A stretch of DNA of 10,215 bases from an uncultured Pseudomonadota bacterium (lineage in GTDB: Bacteria > Lernaellota > Lernaellaia > Lernaellales > Lernaellaceae): the NCBI GenBank assembly GCA_937967875.1, contig CALBTQ010000252.1:1-10215 (forward strand). Reading direction: 5' to 3'. Below are positions 1 to 7,363 of this stretch, in pieces. A program made the translations under genes and the position numbers. The notes below the pieces were generated by a model that saw nothing but the letters and a program-made list of their open reading frames with translations, was not told where the DNA came from and did not search any database. Position 1 is the stretch's first letter. The number at the start of each line of letters is the position of its first letter.

Positions 1-359
1 CGGTCATGGCGGCTTATGCGGGCACCCAAGAGGGCTTACGCGTGGCCACGCCTGCGATGCTCGGCGCGGGCGCGCTGACCTCGCAGGACATCGTGCCGTT
101 CACCACCGCGGTGGGGGTGCCGGCGCGGCCGGTCGGCCTGAATTCGATCGGCATGCAGCGCGCGGGCATTCCGGAGGAGCACCGCCTGTTGGTGCAGCAG
201 GCGTGGCAGATTCTCTTCACACGGCAACTGACGGTGGAAAACGCCGTCGCGGCGATCAAGGCCGAAGTGGCCGAAAGCCCGGCGGTGCAGATGTTCCTCA
301 CGTTCATCGAAGGGACCAAACGCGGCATCGCCATGGCGAGGAGGAAGAACGGTGAGTGA
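1..359 (+). CDS. lpxA: LpxA, UDP-N-acetylglucosamine acyltransferase, C-terminal part (5' truncated by window edge)
   Basis: This is the last ~118 residues of LpxA, the cytoplasmic acyltransferase that moves a hydroxyacyl chain from ACP to the 3-position of UDP-GlcNAc in the first step of lipid A synthesis. The frame is open to the left edge (codon 3-5 is Val), so the ATG at 6 is probably internal. Visible are the last coils of the left-handed beta helix, then the LpxA-type alpha-helical C-terminal domain (LNSIGMQRAG, then a helical stretch ending near FIEGTKRGIA), which matches E. coli LpxA by eye. The catalytic His region lies upstream of the window. In an ungapped alignment E. coli N198 and R204 are kept, but H160-Q161-F162 read Q-E-G, R205 is Ala, and the acyl-ruler position G173 is Ala. 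The stop TGA (357-359) overlaps the next gene by 8 bases, implying translational coupling. Family assignment is firm; specificity is not. Confidence 0.93.
   Translation, partial: VMAAYAGTQEGLRVATPAMLGAGALTSQDIVPFTTAVGVPARPVGLNSIGMQRAGIPEEHRLLVQQAWQILFTRQLTVENAVAAIKAEVAESPAVQMFLTFIEGTKRGIAMARRKNGE
339..344 (+). promoter_or_regulatory. Shine-Dalgarno site for the oxidoreductase gene
   Basis: A perfect AGGAGG lies inside the end of lpxA, seven bases before the GTG at 352. It fixes GTG 352 as the start of the next gene even though that start overlaps the lpxA stop. It is the strongest ribosome-binding site I see in the window. Confidence 0.85.
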
Positions 360-1326
360 GTCCAACACCTTGCGCGCGGGCATCGTGGGCGTGGGCCACA
401 TGGGCCGCTACCACGTCGGCGCATACAGCGAACTGCTCAACGTGGATATCGTCGGCGTGTCCGATGTCAACGTCGAACGCGCCAAACAGGTGACCGAACC
501 GTTCGGCCTGCCGTACTTCAGCGATCATCGCGACCTGTTCGGCAAGGTCGACGTGGTCAGCGTCGCCGTGCCCACCGCGCTGCATTATCCGGTGGCCAAG
601 GAATTTCTGGAAAACGGCATTCACGTGCTGCTGGAAAAACCGATCGCTCCGACCATGGCCGAGGCCGAGGAACTGTTCGCCGTCGCGGCGAAAAACAACC
701 TCGTGCTGCACATCGGCCACGTCGAGCGCTTCAACGGTGCGGTGCAGGAAGTCAAGAAGATCGTCGACAATCCCTTCATCGTCGAAAGCAAGCGCATCGG
801 ACCGTGGACCGGCCGCATCACCGACGCGGGCGTCGTGCTCGACATTCTCATCCACGATATCGACATCGTGCTGAACATGATCGATCAGCCGATCGCCAAG
901 CTCGACGTGCAGGGCCGCAAGATCATGTCCGACTACGAGGATCTGGTCACCGTGCAGATCACCTTCACCAACGGCACGCTGGCCACCTTCCTGGCCAGCC
1001 GCGTCAGCGAGGAGAAGATCCGCACCCTGACGGTCCACCAGAAGGGCGCGTACATCCATCTGGATTATTCCTACCAGGAAATACATATTCATCGCAGTTC
1101 GCAAAGCAGCTACACGCTCACCGTCGCCGACGAGGCCCTCAAGTATCGGCAGGAGTCGATCGTCGAGCGGCTGTTCGTGCACAAGGGCAATCCGCTGAAG
1201 TTCGAGATTCAGCATTTCCTCAACTGCGTGCAGGGCAACGGCGACCGGATGATCAGCGTCGAAAACGAACTGCGCTCGCTCAAGGTTTCGCTCGAAGTGC
1301 TCGAACGCCTCAAGGCGGTCGAATAA
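352..1326 (+). CDS. Gfo/Idh/MocA family NAD(P)-dependent oxidoreductase; GnnA-like (UDP-GlcNAc 3-dehydrogenase) candidate
   Basis: A 324-residue protein of normal length for the Gfo/Idh/MocA sugar dehydrogenase family. Residues 1-120 form a Rossmann domain with the dinucleotide motif GVGHMG (13-18) and the family EKP motif (E95-K96-P97, K96 being the usual catalytic lysine). A GHVERFN motif (122-128) follows, then the substrate domain with a D164...H168-D169 pair corresponding to the usual catalytic Asp/His region. There is no signal peptide, so it is cytoplasmic. It starts at a GTG overlapping lpxA by 8 bases and ends in TAATG shared with lpxI. Established knowledge: GnnA of Acidithiobacillus and Leptospira is in this family, acts with the aminotransferase GnnB to make UDP-GlcNAc3N, and gives amide-linked lipid A. 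The position beside lpxA makes that role plausible here, but no GnnB is visible. Another UDP-sugar dehydrogenase is possible. Family is near certain; substrate is inference. Confidence 0.9.
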   Translation: MSESNTLRAGIVGVGHMGRYHVGAYSELLNVDIVGVSDVNVERAKQVTEPFGLPYFSDHRDLFGKVDVVSVAVPTALHYPVAKEFLENGIHVLLEKPIAPTMAEAEELFAVAAKNNLVLHIGHVERFNGAVQEVKKIVDNPFIVESKRIGPWTGRITDAGVVLDILIHDIDIVLNMIDQPIAKLDVQGRKIMSDYEDLVTVQITFTNGTLATFLASRVSEEKIRTLTVHQKGAYIHLDYSYQEIHIHRSSQSSYTLTVADEALKYRQESIVERLFVHKGNPLKFEIQHFLNCVQGNGDRMISVENELRSLKVSLEVLERLKAVE

Positions 1327-2132
1327 TGAACGCTGCCCCGCTGGGCCTGGTTGCCGGGGCGGGCCGCTTGCCTTTGCTGGCGACCCAATCCCTGCGCCGG
1401 GCGGGCCGCGAGGTCGTGTCGGCGCAACTGGCCGAAACCGGGCAGGACACGCTCGGATCGGTCAGCGTCGCCTGCGCCACGTTCAGCCTGGGGCAGGTGG
1501 GCACGATCATCGCGTTCATGAAGGATCACGGCGTGCGCGCCCCGCTCTACCTGGGCAAGGTGGAGAAGGGGCTTAACTTCGCGAACATCAAATTCGACGA
1601 AGTGGCCATGTCCATGTTGATGCGCTTGCCGGATCGCAAGGATAATTCGCTGTTCGGCGTGCTGGCCGACGAGATGGAAGCCCACGGCTTCACCATCGTC
1701 GCCCAGACGACGACCTTGCCCGAGTTGGTTACGCCCGCCGGGCACCTGGGCGGCCCCGAGCCCAACGCGGCGCTGCGGCAGGACATCGAGCGCGGCATGA
1801 CCGTCGCGCGCGCCGTCGCCGCCCAGCACGTCGGCCAGACCGTGGTCGTCAAGCAGGGCGCGGTGGCGGCCGTCGAGGCCTTCGAGCACACCGACGCGAC
1901 CATCCGCCGCGCGGGCAAGCTCGCCGGCAAAAACACGGTGGTCGCCAAGGTCGCCTGGCCCGACCAGGATCCGCGTTTCGACGTGCCGGCCTGGGGCACG
2001 CAGACGCTGGCGGTCATGCGCCGCGCCGGCGCGTCCTGCCTGGCGGTCGAAGCGGGCACGAGTCTGATGATCGAACCGCAACGCGTGCGCACTTACGCCG
2101 CGCGTTATCGGATCACACTGATGGGTATCTGA
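1326..2132 (+). CDS. lpxI: LpxI, UDP-2,3-diacylglucosamine pyrophosphatase
   Basis: A 268-residue LpxI (older name DUF1009), full length for the family. It cleaves UDP-2,3-diacylglucosamine to lipid X and UMP in the cytoplasm, replacing the unrelated LpxH. Seen: an N-terminal glycine motif GAGRLP (11-16); the central LPDRKDNSL segment (101-109) and following helix; then the conserved C-terminal domain with GQTVVVKQGAVAAVEAFEHTD (170-190), DPRFDVP (215-221) and AVEAGTSL (240-247). The acidic residues of the DPRFDVP segment probably include the equivalent of the essential metal-site aspartate of Caulobacter LpxI. The ATG shares one base with the upstream TAA (TAATG), a classic reinitiation overlap; only a weak AAGG lies upstream, which suggests translation depends on the upstream gene. 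Using LpxI argues against a beta- or gammaproteobacterial origin, where LpxH is typical. Very sure. Confidence 0.95.
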   Translation: MNAAPLGLVAGAGRLPLLATQSLRRAGREVVSAQLAETGQDTLGSVSVACATFSLGQVGTIIAFMKDHGVRAPLYLGKVEKGLNFANIKFDEVAMSMLMRLPDRKDNSLFGVLADEMEAHGFTIVAQTTTLPELVTPAGHLGGPEPNAALRQDIERGMTVARAVAAQHVGQTVVVKQGAVAAVEAFEHTDATIRRAGKLAGKNTVVAKVAWPDQDPRFDVPAWGTQTLAVMRRAGASCLAVEAGTSLMIEPQRVRTYAARYRITLMGI

Positions 2133-2141
2133 AGCGATTGC

Positions 2142-2145
2142 GGAG
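2142..2145 (+). promoter_or_regulatory. Shine-Dalgarno site that selects the ATG at 2153
   Basis: GGAG sits seven bases before the ATG at 2153. The longer candidate starts, TTG 2138 and ATG 2147, have no site upstream or have this one just one base away. It therefore supports the start at 2153, which also gives a cleaner signal peptide (Met-Trp-Arg then a hydrophobic core). Confidence 0.6.
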
Positions 2146-2152
2146 TATGAAG

Positions 2153-3748
2153 ATGTGGCGTCAAGGATTATCGCTGTTGGTGTTGGTGAGCGTGTTGCTG
2201 GCCTCGTGCGCCCTGGTTTGGGCGGCGGACGATCAGGATGATAACGACGACGATCAGCCGTCCGCGGAGGAACTGCAAAAGCAGATCGCTGAGTTGGAAA
2301 AACGGTTGGCCGAGATCGAGAAAAAAGCGGCCGGTCAGAACGATGTGCTGCCGTTGCTGCCCTGGGACGCCGATCGCGACGCGATCACCTTCAGCAACGG
2401 CTGGTCGGTGTCGTTCCACGGCGAGTTCCGTTCGCGCGCGCTGGTCGAGGCCAACACGATCAACAACTACACGAACTTCGCCGGCGAGCGCGTCTACGCC
2501 TATCATCCCAAGTCGACGTTCAGCAACGACTACGGCTGGTGGGATCAGCGCTTCCAATTCCGCACGATCTTCAATTTCGGCAACTACGCCGATTTGATCG
2601 TCCGCATGCAACTGGGCGACATCGTCTGGGGCAGCCAGGCTCCGGTGATGGGCGGCCGCGGCGATCAGAAGTTCGACATGGAGGCGTTGTACTTCCGCGA
2701 GTTGTACACGCGTATGGACATCTACCCGATTCCGTTGTACCTCGTGTTCGGCCGCATGCCCGTCGAGCTGGGCAACCGGCTGATTATGGGCAACGAGCAT
2801 GACGGCGCGTACACCTATTACAAGCATCGCTATTTCGAAATCGCCGCCGGCGCCGTGCGCCAGTACGAGGGCGAGAACTACGAAATGAAGATGAAGTGGA
2901 ACGACGACGAGGACACCTTCTTCGTCTGGGCCAACGCGACGCCCACGCCCAAGCAGAAGCTCTCGCTGTTCGGCTGGGTCAACGACTTCAAGGTCACGCA
3001 GTATCCGAACCGGCCCGATCCGCGCAGCCCGATGTGGCTGCTGCCCGCCTTCACCCAGGAGGAATACACCGGACAGGAAAGCCAGATGTGGAACGTCGGC
3101 GCCAATTACGTCGGCGACTTCGGGCCGGTGACGATCAACGCCGAGTACGATCAGCAGTTCGGCACGCTGTTCGCCAACGAAGACGTCCGGGGCGCCGAAG
3201 ACCTGCATTGGCGCGGTCGCGCGGCCTTGTTGAAAACCGACTACCGCATCACCAACGTCGACACCGTCGCGCTGACCATGGGCTACGGCAGCGGCGACGA
3301 TCCGGACACCGTCGACTACGAAGGCTTCTTCGCGCCGGACAACGACTTCGGCATCAGCGAAGAAACGATGGACGAGTACATCAAGCGCGGCTACTTCTCG
3401 GTCTACGAAAATCTGTCCCCCGGCGCGGGCGTGCCGGGCGGATTGTTCGACGGCTACGGCAGCGGCGGCGTGGAAAATACGGTCTTCGCCAACCTCGGCC
3501 TCGACTTGAATTTCCAGGCGAACCATCACTACTACGTCAGCTACGGCTATATCCGCGCCACCGAGCCCAATCCGGTGACCGACGACGCGGAAATCGGCTG
3601 GGAAATGGACGCGCGCGTCGACTACATCTTTTCGCCCAACGTCCTGTTCGCCATCTACGGCGGTCACTTGTTCATGACGGGCGATTACTTCCGCAAGGAC
3701 GCGCACGACGCCGCACAGGTTTATTTCGAATGGAAGTTGCAGTGGTGA
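2153..3748 (+). CDS. Outer-membrane beta-barrel protein (porin / alginate-export-like) with N-terminal coiled coil
   Basis: A 531-residue exported protein. From the ATG at 2153 there is an Arg at position 3 and a hydrophobic core, with a signal peptidase I site at VWA|A (22-25). An overlapping lipobox-like LASC (16-19) precedes it. The start of the mature chain is very acidic (ADDQDDNDDDQPS), then comes a heptad-rich coiled coil (about 37-60, ELQKQIAELEKRLAEIEKK). From about residue 75 the chain alternates polar/aromatic and hydrophobic residues, is rich in Tyr, Trp, Gly and Asp, and ends in an aromatic strand with terminal Trp (VYFEWKLQW), as expected of a barrel folded by BAM. The closest impression is the alginate-export/porin type; the coiled coil before the barrel recalls porins with trimeric or wall-anchoring N-termini. 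I cannot name the substrate. It lies 20 bases after lpxI and one base before the lpxB fusion, so it is in the same transcript. An outer-membrane location is likely; function unknown. Confidence 0.8.
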   Translation: MWRQGLSLLVLVSVLLASCALVWAADDQDDNDDDQPSAEELQKQIAELEKRLAEIEKKAAGQNDVLPLLPWDADRDAITFSNGWSVSFHGEFRSRALVEANTINNYTNFAGERVYAYHPKSTFSNDYGWWDQRFQFRTIFNFGNYADLIVRMQLGDIVWGSQAPVMGGRGDQKFDMEALYFRELYTRMDIYPIPLYLVFGRMPVELGNRLIMGNEHDGAYTYYKHRYFEIAAGAVRQYEGENYEMKMKWNDDEDTFFVWANATPTPKQKLSLFGWVNDFKVTQYPNRPDPRSPMWLLPAFTQEEYTGQESQMWNVGANYVGDFGPVTINAEYDQQFGTLFANEDVRGAEDLHWRGRAALLKTDYRITNVDTVALTMGYGSGDDPDTVDYEGFFAPDNDFGISEETMDEYIKRGYFSVYENLSPGAGVPGGLFDGYGSGGVENTVFANLGLDLNFQANHHYYVSYGYIRATEPNPVTDDAEIGWEMDARVDYIFSPNVLFAIYGGHLFMTGDYFRKDAHDAAQVYFEWKLQW

Positions 3749-3749
3749 G

Positions 3750-5567
3750 ATGTTGGATGCGTTGGCCGGTTTGGATCGAACGATTTTTCTGGCGATCAAC
3801 GCCGGCTGGTCATCCCCCGCGCTCGACGTCTTTTTCGGTCTGATCACCAACCTCGGACACGGCCTGTCGCTCACGCTGCTGGGCGCGCTGGGCCTGTACC
3901 TGGGCGACCGCAAAAATTTTCCGCGTAACCTGATTTACCTCGCGCTGGCCGTCGGGCTGAGCGGCTTGCTCGTCCAAATCATTAAAAGTTTTGTCGCGCG
4001 CCCGCGTCCGTTGAAGGACGTCGCCTTCGGCGCACTGGCCGCGCAGGCGGTGAAAACGCAGGTCCTCGGCTGGATCGACAAGCTGACCATTCCGCTGACC
4101 GACTCGGCGCAGTCGCTGCACATCATCGGCGTGAAGCTCGGCTCGCGCTCGTTCCCCAGCGGCCACGCGGCCGGTGCGTTCGGCACGGCCACGGCGCTGC
4201 TGTATGCCTACCGTCGCTGGTGGCTGTGGCTGACGGTCGTGCCGCTCGCCGCGTTGGTGGCGCTCAGCCGCGTGTACGTCGGCGTGCATTTCCCCCTCGA
4301 CATTCTGACCGGCGCGCTGTTGGGCATTGCGTGTTCCTGGGCGTTTCTCGCGGCGATCCGCAAGTACACGGGCATGGGTTTGACGAGACCGAAAAGTTTC
4401 GCGCCGTCGGTCTCGTCGCCGGGCGAGCCGCTGATCATGTTCGTCGCCGGCGAGACCAGCGCCGACACCTATGCGGCGAATCTGATGCGGGCTTTGCGCG
4501 AAACTACGCCGGGCGCGCGATTCGTCGGCATCGGCGGCGAGCAGGCGCTGGCGGCAGGATTGGAAGCGGTCGGCCGCGCCGAGGATATCGCCATTGTCGG
4601 CTTCACCGGCGTGCTCAGCGGCCTGCGCAAATTGCGCCGCACCTACCTGGCCGCGCTGCGCACGCTCAAGACGCGCCGCCCCGATATTCTGGTCTGCCTC
4701 GACCTGCCGGACTTCAACCTGGCGCTGGCCAACCAGGCCAAGGCGTTGGGCATCCCGGTGTTGTATTACATCAGCCCGCAGATTTGGGCCTGGCGCACCG
4801 GGCGCGTGCGGGTGATCGCCGACCGCATCGACCACATGGTCGTCGCGCTGCCCTTCGAGCGCGAGTTTTACGAAAAACAAGGTCTGGCTTGTTCCTTCAT
4901 CGGGCACCCGATTCTCGAAACGCTGCCCGCGCATGAAATCGACCGCGCAGACTTGCGCGCCCAGTTCGGGCTGGCGGCGGATAAAAAGATCGTCGTGCTC
5001 GCGCCGGGCAGCCGCGGGCATGAAATCAAACACAACACTGCCGCGCTGGCGGGCGCCGGTCGTTTGCTGGCCAAGCAGCGCGACGATGTGCAGTTCGTCG
5101 TGCCGCTGGCCCCGGCGGTGACGCCCGAACGCCTCGCGCCTTATTTCGCGGCGGCGGGCATCGCGCCGGTGTATGTGCGCGGGCGTTTTTTCGAGCTGCT
5201 TTTCTGCGCCGACGCCGGAGCGATCACCAGCGGCACCGCGACGCTCGAAGCGGCCCTGGCCCGGTTGCCGCACGTCATCTGCTATCGCAGCAACGCGCTG
5301 AACGTCCTGCTCGCCCGTTGGCTGATCAAAGTTGACATGATCGGTTTACCGAATATCATCCTGGGGCGGGCGGCGTTCGCCGAGTTGATTCAACGGGAGT
5401 GCTCGCCGGCGATCGTCGCGGGACATTTGCAAACCCTGTTGGGCGACGAGGGCCGGGCGCGGGCGCTGGCCGCCTGCGACGAACTGTGGCGCACGCTGGA
5501 CGGCGGCGAGGTGAGCAAGGCCGTGGCCGGGCGCGTCTTGGCGCTGGCGGCGCGGCGAAAGGATTGA
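3750..5567 (+). CDS. lpxB: Fusion protein: PAP2-family lipid phosphatase (N-terminal) + lipid-A-disaccharide synthase LpxB (C-terminal)
   Basis: One uninterrupted 605-residue frame. Residues 1-205 are a membrane-embedded PAP2 phosphatase with about five or six hydrophobic segments and the complete signature: KX6RP (K79...R86-P87), PSGH (136-139) and SRX5HX3D (S173-R174...H180...D184). After a short Pro/Ser linker (about 206-227), residues 228-605 are a full LpxB (GT19), which joins UDP-2,3-diacylglucosamine to lipid X with loss of UDP. Seen there: GETSAD (234-239, usually GE-x-SGD), LDLPDFN (D318 matches essential E. coli D98), ISPQIWAWR (341-349), APGSRGHE (R422 matches E. coli R201), SGTATLE (494-500) and LPNIILGR (533-540). 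An in-frame ATG at 4374 could in principle start LpxB alone, but I see no good ribosome site before it. The start lies one base after the barrel gene's stop. The PAP2 half could be an LpxE/LpxF-like lipid A phosphatase or an undecaprenyl-pyrophosphate phosphatase. Both domains look active; the fusion itself is directly seen. Confidence 0.93.
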   Translation: MLDALAGLDRTIFLAINAGWSSPALDVFFGLITNLGHGLSLTLLGALGLYLGDRKNFPRNLIYLALAVGLSGLLVQIIKSFVARPRPLKDVAFGALAAQAVKTQVLGWIDKLTIPLTDSAQSLHIIGVKLGSRSFPSGHAAGAFGTATALLYAYRRWWLWLTVVPLAALVALSRVYVGVHFPLDILTGALLGIACSWAFLAAIRKYTGMGLTRPKSFAPSVSSPGEPLIMFVAGETSADTYAANLMRALRETTPGARFVGIGGEQALAAGLEAVGRAEDIAIVGFTGVLSGLRKLRRTYLAALRTLKTRRPDILVCLDLPDFNLALANQAKALGIPVLYYISPQIWAWRTGRVRVIADRIDHMVVALPFEREFYEKQGLACSFIGHPILETLPAHEIDRADLRAQFGLAADKKIVVLAPGSRGHEIKHNTAALAGAGRLLAKQRDDVQFVVPLAPAVTPERLAPYFAAAGIAPVYVRGRFFELLFCADAGAITSGTATLEAALARLPHVICYRSNALNVLLARWLIKVDMIGLPNIILGRAAFAELIQRECSPAIVAGHLQTLLGDEGRARALAACDELWRTLDGGEVSKAVAGRVLALAARRKD

Positions 5568-5575
5568 AGATCGAT

Positions 5576-7357
<1,782 letters not shown>

Positions 7358-7363
7358 CCGACG

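Noticed and set aside
804..1325. N-terminal extension of LpxI in its own frame to an ATG at 804
   Set aside because: The extension is an Arg/His-rich shadow of the oxidoreductase gene; the LpxI fold begins exactly at the ATG at 1326 within TAATG.
3720..3760. Possible terminator or promoter between the barrel gene and PAP2-lpxB
   Set aside because: Stop and next start are one base apart; no GC-rich hairpin with a T run and no convincing -35/-10 pair is visible.
2168..3913. A 581-codon open frame on the minus strand opposite the barrel gene
   Set aside because: Its protein has no recognisable domain, is rich in Arg/Val/His/Ala as expected from reading GC-rich codons backwards, and lies wholly over a convincing exported protein plus the start of PAP2-lpxB.
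3810..5273. A 487-codon minus-strand open frame over the PAP2-LpxB gene
   Set aside because: It overlaps a gene with intact catalytic motifs in both domains; composition (Arg/Gln/Gly/Asp-rich, no motifs) marks it as a GC-bias shadow.
5399..5575. N-terminal extension of MsbA to an ATG at 5399
   Set aside because: The extra 59 residues overlap the coding end of lpxB and are low-complexity Arg/Gly/Ala; MsbA homologues begin near the ATG at 5576.
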